64,000 bases of DNA from Chryseobacterium flavum (GTDB taxonomy: Bacteria; Bacteroidota; Bacteroidia; Flavobacteriales; Weeksellaceae): the NCBI RefSeq assembly GCF_003385595.1, contig NZ_QNUE01000007.1, positions 211,015-275,014 of the forward strand. Reading direction: 5' to 3'. The notes below the pieces were generated by a model. The model saw nothing but the letters and a program-made list of their open reading frames with translations, searched no databases and had not been told where the DNA came from. Position numbers and translations under genes: made by a program. Positions 1 through 8,166 of the stretch are shown here, in pieces. Numbering within the stretch: the first letter of the stretch is position 1; each line of letters starts with the position of its first letter.

Positions 1-557
1 TTAAGTTGGCGCTGTGAAATGTCCATGTCCGCAAAAAGATCTTTAATTAAAATGCAGCCTTTGTGAGCATTTATCTGATCGCAAATCTGTACAACGCGAT
101 TATCCGGTTTATAGTTTATTCTTTCCTCCAACAGTTTCGTGAGTTCTGTGACCGACTCCTGAATATTGCCTGAAAAAGAGGTCAAGGCTTCTGTACCATC
201 AAGCTTTTTTTTAGAGATTGAAACTACCTTATTGATGTAATTTGGAAGATCATTTCCGCCCATTGAATAATAACCGTAAGGTTTAAAACTGATTCCTATA
301 GAACTTACGGGAACATCACCTTTAAGCAGAATCTTTGTGGTGTGCTGACCGACAAGATGTAGGTCATATCTTGAATGATAAAAGGATTGATTTTGGATAA
401 CATGTTGATATTCCCCAATATAATTCCATATCAGAATCCAGCGTCCTGAAGGAATAATAGCAGCTTGTTCACCATAGTCCATATGGTTGGGGCTTTCGAA
501 TGACCAAATTGATTCCACATAAGGGATTAAATTCTCAGGTATTGGATAATATTGCAT
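1..557 (-). CDS. AraC-family transcriptional regulator, C-terminus cut off by window edge
   Basis: The frame is open from an ATG at 557 to the first base of the window, about 185 codons, so the 3' end lies outside. The protein starts MQYYPIPENLIPYVESIWSF, which resembles the N-terminal sensor domain (DUF6597-like) of one AraC subgroup. The last visible stretch (GCILIKDLFADMDISQRQL) matches the first helix-turn-helix of an AraC DNA-binding domain. The second HTH must lie beyond the window. It is probably a one-component activator or repressor; its target cannot be seen. The family call is fairly safe and the ligand is unknown. Confidence 0.75.
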   Translation of the reverse strand, partial: MQYYPIPENLIPYVESIWSFESPNHMDYGEQAAIIPSGRWILIWNYIGEYQHVIQNQSFYHSRYDLHLVGQHTTKILLKGDVPVSSIGISFKPYGYYSMGGNDLPNYINKVVSISKKKLDGTEALTSFSGNIQESVTELTKLLEERINYKPDNRVVQICDQINAHKGCILIKDLFADMDISQRQL

Positions 558-1047
558 TCAATCGGCTTAAAAATTTAATTTTCGAAGATGTGTACAATCT
601 ATATAAAACGACCTTTAAATGCTACAATAACGATCTAAGATCAACTACACCTAATAAATATCTAATTTATTAAAAAAAATCTTTTTTTTGCAGCTCTTTT
701 TAACCCCCGTTTTTATATGAGTAAGTAGTATTTGAAGCTTTTTAAATTAATATTAAAGTTATGGATTTACAAACAATACTATTCAATAAGCTTAACTGGT
801 TGAAAAATGAATTGGAATGTCTTTAATTTGAAATATGATCATCGCGAAACTTGGGTATTAAAATATTGCAATATGATTAATGATGAAAAATTACTGCTAG
901 AGCATGGGTAGGGTATTTTTTGTTATTCATGTATCTATATTTTATTGCCCGAAGCTTAGAAGTCATTTTGTGAATAGATTACTTATTTGCTAAAACAAAG
1001 GACAAGCTTATTAAAAAACTTGTCCTCTCAGAGTGTAATGAAATTAC
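558..1047. other. Non-coding AT-rich gap with a terminator
   Basis: No convincing gene is present. A few codons around 760-820 could be read as a short frame (MDLQTILFNKLNWLKNELE) but it stops at once. The only clear structure is the hairpin at 1000-1025. Confidence 0.5.
1000..1025 (-). terminator. Rho-independent terminator of the SDR gene
   Basis: The arms GGACAAG (1000-1006) and CTTGTCC (1019-1025) are perfectly complementary. Read on the minus strand, a T-rich tract (TTTGTTTT) follows. It sits just past the stop of the minus-strand gene ending at 1048. Confidence 0.7.
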
Positions 1048-1797
1048 TTATGCAGAAATTCCACCATCAATTTTAAAGCTGCTACCTGTAATATATCCTG
1101 CTTCATCTCCTGCGAGGAAATTAACTAAAGCTGCTACTTCCTCTGGAAGTGCAAAGCGCTTTAGCGGAATAGAATCCATAAGATACTGACGTATATTTTC
1201 ATCAGCATTAATCAGCATATCTGTTTCCGTAGCTCCCGGCTCTACACTGTTCACTGTAATTTTTCTGGGTGCGAGATCCCATGCAAGACCTCTGGTATAA
1301 GCGGAAACAGCGGCTTTTGTGGCTATGTAATCACACATACCTGGACTACCAATCCTGATTCCGCCAACGGAAGCAATGTTGATGATTCTTCCACCGTCAG
1401 GCATATATTTCTGTGCTGTTCTAACGGCTTCGGCAACAGAATGAATATTTACATCGATCTGGTTATTGTATGCTTCTGCTCGTTCGCTTGCAGTTTCAAT
1501 CGGACCATATACGGCTACAGCAGCATTATTCACCAATATGTCGATCCTGCTAAATGCTGCTACAGTTTCTTCGATGGCACTTTTTACAGCACCTTGAATT
1601 GCTCCGTTTGCTTTTATTGCTAATGCTGTTCCTCCGGCCCCAACAATATCAGATACGATTTGCTGAGCATTGTTTTCTGAGTTTAGATAAGTGAAAGCCA
1701 CCATTGCCCCTTCTTTTGCAAGGCGTTCTACGATTGCTTTTCCCATTCCGCGACTTCCTCCGGTAACGAAAGCTATTTTTCCTTTTAATGTTGACAT
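1048..1797 (-). CDS. SDR-family NAD(P)-dependent oxidoreductase
   Basis: A 249-residue classical short-chain dehydrogenase/reductase. It has the cofactor-binding TGGSRGMGKA motif near residue 12, the NNAAV motif near residue 90, a catalytic Ser in INIASVGG, the YxxxK pair in YIATKAA, and a C-terminal GSSFKIDGG typical of 3-oxoacyl-ACP-reductase-like members. Full length for the family. The physiological substrate cannot be read from sequence; many such genes reduce small carbonyls. It is co-oriented with the truncated MDR gene upstream (102 bp gap) and has its own terminator at 1000-1025. Confidence 0.9.
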   Translation of the reverse strand: MSTLKGKIAFVTGGSRGMGKAIVERLAKEGAMVAFTYLNSENNAQQIVSDIVGAGGTALAIKANGAIQGAVKSAIEETVAAFSRIDILVNNAAVAVYGPIETASERAEAYNNQIDVNIHSVAEAVRTAQKYMPDGGRIINIASVGGIRIGSPGMCDYIATKAAVSAYTRGLAWDLAPRKITVNSVEPGATETDMLINADENIRQYLMDSIPLKRFALPEEVAALVNFLAGDEAGYITGSSFKIDGGISA

Positions 1798-1899
1798 TTT
1801 ATGTAATTTTTATTTTAAAGTTCGTTAATATAAGTTTATAGATTAATGTATGTAGCATTGATTATGTATAATTTCTAAGACTTTATTGAAGCTTTATCG

Positions 1900-2805
1900 T
1901 TACGGATTAACGATAATTTTACCAGCAGTGTGGTTTTTTTCAATTTCTTTATGGGCCAGTGCCATCTCTTCGAGTTTAAATCGTTTTGAAACATGTGATT
2001 TTACCAAACCTTCTTTCATTAATCCTGCAATCGCCGTCATATCTTTTCCATTTGAAACAACAGCATTATAGTACGCATGCACATCTAATTCTTTAGAACG
2101 CTTTTCCCATCTGCTTCCATCAATGTGAGACCACAGGCTTAATAATGTACCTCCCTTTTTCACTACGCTAAGGGTTTTTTTGATATGCTCATCCCGTAAG
2201 CCTTCAATAACATAGTCTACCGGTTCGATTACCTCTAAGAAGTCTGTCTTTTGATAATCGATAAATTCATTTGCTCCAAGACTCATCACCAGGTCCTTTT
2301 TGGATCCGGAAGCTATAGCAATAACATAAGCTCCAAAATATTTGGCAAATTGCACGGCAAAATGCCCCACACCACCACCTGCTGCGGTAATAAGCACACG
2401 ATCACCCATTTTTATAGGGTTTTTGATGAGCGGTTGCCAGGTAGTTAATGCTGCCATGCCTGCAGCAGCTGCTTCATCATGGGAAATATTAGCAGGTTTT
2501 ATTGTAATGTCAATGATATTGGCAACTACATATTCTGCATAAGCTTTAGCGTGTCCGGCTGTAGTAAAGGTTGGAAAATTAAGTAGACCGAACACCTCGT
2601 CACCAACATTAAAGGTGCTGACATTATTTCCGATAGCTTCAATTACACCAGAAACATCCCAGCCCAATATTTTGGGTGTTTCATTGTTAAATATGTAGTC
2701 TAATGCAGGGTTTTGCCGTGCGTAGATATCTGTGGGATTAATGCTTATTGCATGAACTCTAATAAGGACCTGATCATTAATATCATGGGAAAGTTCTGCC
2801 GGTTT
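1900..2805 (-). pseudogene. 5'-truncated zinc-independent MDR / quinone-oxidoreductase-like gene
   Basis: From 2805 down to the stop at 1900 the frame encodes a medium-chain dehydrogenase/reductase of the NADPH:quinone oxidoreductase type. It includes VHAISINPTD near the start, the GWDVSGVIEAIG segment, the nucleotide-binding AAGGGVGHFAVQFAK motif and a normal C-terminus (HTAGKIIVNP). A TAA at 2806-2808 closes the frame and there is no ATG before GWDVSG; the first usable start is a TTG at 2667. About 25-30 N-terminal residues, including the first beta strand, are missing and the upstream DNA is unrelated. I read it as a rearrangement-truncated gene. A shorter protein from the TTG cannot be excluded. 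Confidence 0.7.
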
Positions 2806-3115
2806 TTAGAAATCGTTTTCGTAGTTTTGTTTGGTAAGCAGTGCTTAGCTGTGGCGGGCAGGGAAATTGTAAAATTGGTCAGCTTTTATGATAAAAGCGG
2901 TGGCGTAATCCTGATGCTTTTAGTGACGAAGCGAAAGAAAGGCGATGAAAATTGACGGGTTTTGTCATATGGCTGAACGCATATAAAAGACAGGTGAGCT
3001 AGGTTCTTTAAAATTAGAGAGGAACCGGCAGGGAAGAAATAAAGAAAGGATAGAAATTTATCTGGTGCGAAGATTTGCTTATAATTCTAATTTTGTTTTA
3101 AACGGTAATAGATCA
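2806..3115. other. Rearranged gap of unrecognised origin
   Basis: The DNA adjoining the broken MDR gene carries short open stretches on both strands, for example a plus-strand run ending VTKRKKGDEN near 2950. None resembles a protein I can name. It may be a scrap of a mobile element. It separates the MDR remnant from the histidine phosphatase. Confidence 0.4.
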
Positions 3116-3739
3116 ATGCTTTTACATAAAAATATAATTACGATCCAACACCCGGAATCCATTCATCATACAAATGGTATGATCGGCTCATGGACAGACT
3201 GGGAACTGACTGAAAAAGGAATCATCCAGGCAACATGCATAGCGCGTAACATAAAGAAAGAATTTCATGACATCCAATATGCAATCTATTCATCACCTCT
3301 CAAAAGGACGAGACAAACTGCTGAGATGCTTGGAAACGAGTTACATGCTAGTCTCAAGCTGACGGATGCTCTAAAAGAGAGAAGCCTTGGCAAGGCTATC
3401 GGAAAATCTGTTCAATGGCTGAAAGAAAATATTGAAAATGAAGAAAAAACCATCTACGATAAATGCTTCAGCGATGGAGAGTCCAGATTCGACGTCTGGA
3501 ACAGACTGTTACCTTTCTATAATGAAATCATGTCAAGTGACGACGAAAACATCATCATTGTTTCTCATGGAGATACTTTGAGCATCTTTAATGTGATGTG
3601 GTTAGGCTTACATCCGGAAATGCTCAATGATATTGACTTATCCGGAGTTAGTGGCGGTGTTTCTTTCCTATATCGAAAGTCATGTGGCAAGAAAATTATT
3701 AAAAGGTTGAGCGACACTTCGTATACCTTACCTTTTTAA
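3116..3739 (+). CDS. Histidine phosphatase family protein (phosphoglycerate-mutase-like)
   Basis: About 207 residues from ATG 3116; an in-frame GTG at 3065 would add 17 unlikely residues. The fold is recognised from the N-terminal IITIQHPES, the SSPLKRTRQTAEML segment carrying the conserved Arg, and the second catalytic His in IIIVSHGDTLS. Family members normally read RHGE at the first site. Here it is QHPE, so the phospho-accepting His is kept but the preceding Arg is Gln. The substrate is unknown; likely a phosphatase rather than a glycolytic mutase. The 3' end overlaps the convergent Lrp gene by 12 bp. Confidence 0.8.
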   Translation: MLLHKNIITIQHPESIHHTNGMIGSWTDWELTEKGIIQATCIARNIKKEFHDIQYAIYSSPLKRTRQTAEMLGNELHASLKLTDALKERSLGKAIGKSVQWLKENIENEEKTIYDKCFSDGESRFDVWNRLLPFYNEIMSSDDENIIIVSHGDTLSIFNVMWLGLHPEMLNDIDLSGVSGGVSFLYRKSCGKKIIKRLSDTSYTLPF

Positions 3740-4189
3740 TCTTTTTGTGTTGCTTTTAATCTTCTGCAGGCTTATTTCTGAAAGTTGAATGGATGTCGTT
3801 GGGATTCCATAAGGAATTAATCTGTCAATGAGGTTTTCAAGGTGAGAACTGTCCTGTAAGATACATTCGGTAATAAGACAATATTCACCCGTTACTCTTT
3901 TGCAGGTTACAATTTCAGGAAATTTTTCCAGATCTGCAGTGAATTTTCTGAAATCATCATTTTTAAATTTCATACTGATCAGTACCTTCAGATCATAACC
4001 TAGTTTCCGATAGTCTACCTCTACGCTGAACCTACGAATTATTCCATTATCAACTAAATTCATTACTCGTTCTTTTGTAGCAGATTGTGACAACGAAATA
4101 ATTCTTCCTATTTCGGCATAACTAAGCCTTGCATTCTGTTCTAAGATCTGAAGAATCTTATGGTCAAAATCATCTAAAGTTATTTTCAT
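3728..4189 (-). CDS. Lrp/AsnC-family transcriptional regulator
   Basis: 153 residues with an N-terminal winged HTH (DFDHKILQILEQNARLSYAEIGRIISLSQSA, quoted in part) followed by a RAM/AsnC ligand-binding domain with the usual VTGEYCLI segment. Length and order are standard for Lrp-like feast/famine regulators that bind amino acids as octamers. It is divergent from the carboxymuconolactone-decarboxylase-like gene at 4301 (111 bp between starts), which is a plausible target. The ligand is not predictable. Confidence 0.92.
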   Translation of the reverse strand: MKITLDDFDHKILQILEQNARLSYAEIGRIISLSQSATKERVMNLVDNGIIRRFSVEVDYRKLGYDLKVLISMKFKNDDFRKFTADLEKFPEIVTCKRVTGEYCLITECILQDSSHLENLIDRLIPYGIPTTSIQLSEISLQKIKSNTKRLKR

Positions 4190-4300
4190 TGTAAAATTAC
4201 GTATTAATAGTTGAATTCATCAAAAATAATAAAAATACCAATTAATTTCGCTTTATTGTTTTTGTTTAAAAACTGAAATTTGTGAATAAAATTAAGAAAT

Positions 4301-4753
4301 ATGGTACGAATCAAATTTTTGAACAATGGAAGCACACCATTTGAAAGACTTATCGGGCATAATACCGATTTTCTTAAAAAATGGAATGATCTGGAGGAAA
4401 CTTTATGGAAGAAAACTTTACTGGACACAGATTTATTAGAGCAGGTTCGCAGAACAATGGCCTTTGGAAATGGTTGTGAATACTGCATGGTCAAAGGCGG
4501 AAAACCTGATTTTGACGAATCGCAGATGAAAATATCCACAGCGGCAGCCTTTGCTGAATTATTTTGCATAGACCACCGTTCTGTTCTGGATGCACATTTT
4601 GAGATGCTTCGGGAATACTTTTCAGATGAAGAAATTTCGGAATTATGTGTTTTCATGGCTTTCGTGAATGCTTCACAAAAGTTGGGAAAAATACTGCACT
4701 TAACAGAGGAGCTACAGGCAGAAGCTGTTGTAAAATTAAAAGATATAGAATAA
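4301..4753 (+). CDS. Carboxymuconolactone decarboxylase / AhpD-like protein
   Basis: 150 residues of mostly helical sequence with the segment GNGCEYCMVKGG, which has the CxxC spacing of AhpD/CMD-family proteins, followed by a His-containing helix (CIDHRSVLDAHF). AhpD-like proteins use such cysteines in peroxidase-linked redox chemistry, but many family members are uncharacterised. Divergent from the Lrp regulator, which may control it. The family call is good; the reaction is unknown. Confidence 0.75.
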   Translation: MVRIKFLNNGSTPFERLIGHNTDFLKKWNDLEETLWKKTLLDTDLLEQVRRTMAFGNGCEYCMVKGGKPDFDESQMKISTAAAFAELFCIDHRSVLDAHFEMLREYFSDEEISELCVFMAFVNASQKLGKILHLTEELQAEAVVKLKDIE

Positions 4754-5265
4754 TGCAAATCGTTGTTTTAAGTAAAACCAGTCTCAAGGTAAGTGTCCAG
4801 TATCAGCTTTTATGACTAATTTGAAAAAGCGGGCCTTAACAAGAAACAGCTGAAGCCGGATGAAATTTTAATGGATGACAATCAAGTGACATTTCTTGGA
4901 TATTTGCTATTGACTGGCTCTGATATTGTATAGTTAGATCTATGATTTAATTAACATTTTTGCTCGCAAAAAAGCCTTTACTTAGCGGTTTGAAATAATT
5001 TTTTCTTCATTTGTGTTTTGATCTCCGGTCCGTCCGGAGATTTTGCTTTTAGCACAAAAAAAAATTATATATCACTGTAACACTGGAAAAAGGAATTCGT
5101 TTTTATCCATTGAACCAAAAATTGCGTAAATTATAGAAGAGATTATGTGTGCACAGAAATAGAATCATTGCATAATTTTATTTCAATAAATGCGTAGGTT
5201 CTAGAAGTACCCTATAATTGCTTTATTTAATATAGATCACATTAATATTTATAAATCGGATTATT
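4754..5265. other. Scrap region ahead of the defence island
   Basis: It contains a 37-codon open remnant at 4820-4933 (FEKAGLNKKQLKPDEILMDD and onward to a TAG), closed upstream by TAA 4817-4819. I see no start and cannot name the family, so I treat it as a gene fragment. A terminator hairpin lies at 5021-5041. The remainder is AT-rich and presumably holds the promoter of the gene at 5266. Confidence 0.45.
5021..5041. terminator. Hairpin, probable terminator
   Basis: ATCTCCGG (5021-5028) pairs with CCGGAGAT (5034-5041) around a five-base loop and is followed by TTTGCTTTT. It would stop plus-strand transcripts arriving from 4301-4753. Confidence 0.6.
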
Positions 5266-6213
5266 ATGGAAAAAGATTTCATCAGTATTCTTCTTGCGGG
5301 GCATGAGGGATTCAATTTTCAGGATGTATGTGAAAGGTATCTAATCGTTAAACATGGAAAAGATTTTGTACCAGTTACGCCCAATGGCAGCGAAGGCGAT
5401 GGTGGTAGGGACGGATATTGTTTTCGGACAGGTGAGTATTTTGCGATATCGTCCAATGAGAAAGTTTCTGCAAAAATAAAAGCGGATTTTGCCAGCTGCA
5501 TGTCTTACGATCATCCGGTCAGTACGTTTACCTTCATCACTAATCGCGGTGTAAGACCAAAAGATTGCGATGTACTTGATGAACTAAGAAGGAATAATCC
5601 TGGTATAGCGGTTCATGTACTAAGGCATAGCGAAATAGCAGTAGAAATGACAGGCATGTCAACTGAGCAGATTGAATATATCCTTGGCCAGCCTCTGCCG
5701 TTCCAAAGGAATAAAATGGTGTATTTAAAAATCCGTAAGAAAATCGGGCCTTTTACTCTTTTAGAATCTATAAAAGACTCTATGCATGGATACATTATAG
5801 TTGTTGCCAGTTGCTTGATATTAGGCTTCAGTTTATTTTATTCTACGACAGACCTGGTGCGGACTATCTTTTTTACAGTTATATTTGGGCTCACCTTTCT
5901 ATATATGTATTGCAACAGGGAAAGCCTGAAAAAATATAAATTTTCTCATAAAATCCTTTACTATCTCATCACTGGTAAACTACATGTAGGAGATGAAGTT
6001 CTGTTAACCAGTACCTCACATATTACAATATATAGGAATGCAATGTGGAGTTTCATTATCCATGAAAGAGCTGCTGAATGTACAAGACCCGGGTGCAAAG
6101 GGCATGTTTTATTACATAAGTCAGAAACCGGAACATTTATCGGAAGATGTAATAAGGATAGAGTCAATCATTTGTACAATGTCGATAATAACTTCTATGG
6201 TGAAATGAAATGA
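5266..6213 (+). CDS. Membrane protein with N-terminal PD-(D/E)XK nuclease-like domain and C-terminal zinc-ribbon-like motif
   Basis: 315 residues. Residues 1-140 resemble a restriction-endonuclease-type fold, with a helix containing FNFQDVCERYL followed by SEGDGGRDGY (42-51) and a strand YFAISSNEK, the layout of Mrr-like nucleases found in defence genes. Residues about 174-192 and 198-216 are two membrane helices. The C-terminal part carries Cys272, Cys277, Cys295 and His302 in a zinc-ribbon-like arrangement. I do not recognise the whole architecture. Known: GDGGRDG nucleases occur in anti-phage loci. Inference: sensor or effector of the neighbouring caspase/hydrolase pair. The 225 bp gap to 6439 and a separate promoter mean it may be an independent unit. 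Confidence 0.6.
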   Translation: MEKDFISILLAGHEGFNFQDVCERYLIVKHGKDFVPVTPNGSEGDGGRDGYCFRTGEYFAISSNEKVSAKIKADFASCMSYDHPVSTFTFITNRGVRPKDCDVLDELRRNNPGIAVHVLRHSEIAVEMTGMSTEQIEYILGQPLPFQRNKMVYLKIRKKIGPFTLLESIKDSMHGYIIVVASCLILGFSLFYSTTDLVRTIFFTVIFGLTFLYMYCNRESLKKYKFSHKILYYLITGKLHVGDEVLLTSTSHITIYRNAMWSFIIHERAAECTRPGCKGHVLLHKSETGTFIGRCNKDRVNHLYNVDNNFYGEMK

Positions 6214-6385
6214 TGTTTTATCAAAGGTAACATTACCGTTCTGGGAGTTGACCTATGTGGCAATAACTTTTATAGGTAGAGCAGGAAAGAAGCTGAAATC
6301 CAGAAAATGTTGATTTAAAGGTGAATTACAAGTTGATTCGTATAAGTTCGATATTGAAATAATTAGCCGCTAGTTTGAAAAATCA

Positions 6386-6416
6386 TTGGTGTGAAAACAA
6401 AATATCCTTATTTTCG
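6386..6416 (+). promoter_or_regulatory. Probable Bacteroidota-type promoter of the caspase operon
   Basis: TTGG at 6386-6389, a 19-base spacer, and TATTTTCG at 6409-6416. This is close to the phylum consensus TTTG-N(17-20)-TAnnTTTG, with one mismatch in each box. The expected start site is about 16 bases ahead of the ATG at 6439. Confidence 0.55.
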
Positions 6417-6438
6417 TAAATAAAACTTTTAGCCATTA

Positions 6439-8166
6439 ATGACCAAGCACGCTATTTTAATCGGGATAAACCAAATACCCGGTATGCCTTATCTCGCATC
6501 ACCTTCCAGTTATGCCATTAAGATGAAAGAATGGGCAGAGGAACAGGGATATATTACAGCACTTTTTGCTGACGAACCTGAAGGTGTGCCAATCGCGGGG
6601 GAATGTAATAGATGGGCAATATTAAAAACGGTCCGCGATCTTACTGCGGCCGGTACCGATCAGCTTTTGATCTATTTTGCCGGGCATGGTGTGGAGCGGG
6701 CTCCGGGTGAGGATATCTGGCTGCTTCCGGGCTATGTTGAAGATCCTTCCGAATCCATAAGTATTTTTGCCTGTCAACCGCTGGCATATCGCTCCGGTAT
6801 AGCACATGTGGTTTTTATCTCTGATGCTTGCCGTTCACCAACGAGTGACCGCAACGTGCATCACATTACACCGGGTGTAATCTTTCCGATTTTAAACAGG
6901 GAATACAGAACGGATATTGATGTTTTTTACTCCACCCACCCAGGCGCTAATTCCATTGACGTACGAGATGATGAGGACAACTACAGGAGTGTCTATAGTG
7001 ACAATCTGCTGAAATGCCTAAAAGGGGACGTAGAAGAGGTAATTCGTCCAGTAAGGCGGTTAGAGCCTACATTTCCTGCTGTCCTTTCCTATGATCTCAA
7101 TGATTATCTGAAAACAAAAGTAGCTGAGGAAATTGAAGAAGTTACGGGTAAAAAACAGTTCCCAACGGGGACTGTTTCATCTTCGGATCCTCTTTTCTTA
7201 TCGAGGTTCGATGGGCAAGGGTTAGCAGAAAATATTGGTGAAGCAGGTATTGCACTTCCGGTTGAATTACAGCCTGTCGGGGTGGATACGAAAAGTGTTT
7301 CCGAAAAACTTGATTTCTATGTAAGAGCGAAAGGGGGAGGTGCAACGCGCGAATTTCGCAGAATCTCCCGGGAATTTAAGCGTGATTACGAATTCTTCAC
7401 CTCAGACGCTTTATTTAGGCATGGTGACACAGGTCTTTTCATAAGCGGTCTTCCTGCTCCGACTGTTTATGGTAGAAGAGAAGAGGATGCCCACTGGTTT
7501 AGAGAGGGAAGAAATTTTACCGTTCCGCAGCTTCTTGGTATCGATGCAGTCGACAGAAGAGAGAATGCTATTTATTTTATTGGAAACCACGGACGTAAAA
7601 GATTTTATCCAGTTGTTGTTCTTCCAGGCTTTTTTACCCAGGTGGTGTTTGCTAAAAATGAAGTGTTGACTGTCAATTATTTTCCCACTGGTCATAATAG
7701 CAAAGCTGAGGCTAGTTATAATGCTACCGAGGTGGCTGAAAGAAAAGCAAATATCATTATGGCTGCCCAAAAAGGTATTTTTCAAGGCCAGTATGAACTC
7801 GATCATGGCGGCGGCTATTATCGCAGATACAAACATCTGGAACCTACACTCGGTCTTTTTGCCGCATACGCCTATTTTCAGAATGGGGATTTTTATGGTG
7901 TCAGATCGCTATATGATTATTTATTAGGAAGCGGTCAGTCCATCCTTGCTGACATTAAAGTTTTGCAAAGGCTTTCAACAAGAAATCCTGATTTTTTTCC
8001 GCATGAAGAATTGTCTATACCACTGCTGACCCAGGGATGGTCTTATCTGGACCTACTCGAAACAAACCGTCACCACCATTTGGTAAGATACTTGCAGCCG
8101 GGATTGTGGACCTCATTTGACCGCGATGGGTTTAGATATTTTGAAGACCAATTTATAGAACTATAA
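6439..8166 (+). CDS. Caspase-family (C14) protease with large C-terminal domain
   Basis: 575 residues. The first 250 form a caspase-like domain: HAILIGINQI at the start, the catalytic His in LIYFAGHGV (His83) and the nucleophile Cys in FISDACRSP (Cys131). Both catalytic residues are present, so an active protease is expected. Residues about 270-575 form a long region I cannot assign, with several aromatic-rich segments such as YELDHGGGYYRRYKHLEP. Bacterial caspases act as proteolytic effectors in gasdermin, CRISPR type III and NTPase-based conflict systems; that is family knowledge. The stop codon shares a base with the ATG of the hydrolase (TAATG), so the two are translationally coupled. Role in infection-triggered death is inference. 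Confidence 0.85.
   Translation: MTKHAILIGINQIPGMPYLASPSSYAIKMKEWAEEQGYITALFADEPEGVPIAGECNRWAILKTVRDLTAAGTDQLLIYFAGHGVERAPGEDIWLLPGYVEDPSESISIFACQPLAYRSGIAHVVFISDACRSPTSDRNVHHITPGVIFPILNREYRTDIDVFYSTHPGANSIDVRDDEDNYRSVYSDNLLKCLKGDVEEVIRPVRRLEPTFPAVLSYDLNDYLKTKVAEEIEEVTGKKQFPTGTVSSSDPLFLSRFDGQGLAENIGEAGIALPVELQPVGVDTKSVSEKLDFYVRAKGGGATREFRRISREFKRDYEFFTSDALFRHGDTGLFISGLPAPTVYGRREEDAHWFREGRNFTVPQLLGIDAVDRRENAIYFIGNHGRKRFYPVVVLPGFFTQVVFAKNEVLTVNYFPTGHNSKAEASYNATEVAERKANIIMAAQKGIFQGQYELDHGGGYYRRYKHLEPTLGLFAAYAYFQNGDFYGVRSLYDYLLGSGQSILADIKVLQRLSTRNPDFFPHEELSIPLLTQGWSYLDLLETNRHHHLVRYLQPGLWTSFDRDGFRYFEDQFIEL

Noticed and set aside
4204..4758. Open minus-strand frame of 184 codons
   Set aside because: It is antisense to the carboxymuconolactone-decarboxylase-like gene, Ser/Phe-rich without domain features, and the plus-strand frame has a clear family motif.
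7411..7836. Minus-strand frame of 141 codons inside the caspase gene
   Set aside because: No motif; the plus-strand frame is a long continuous caspase protein.
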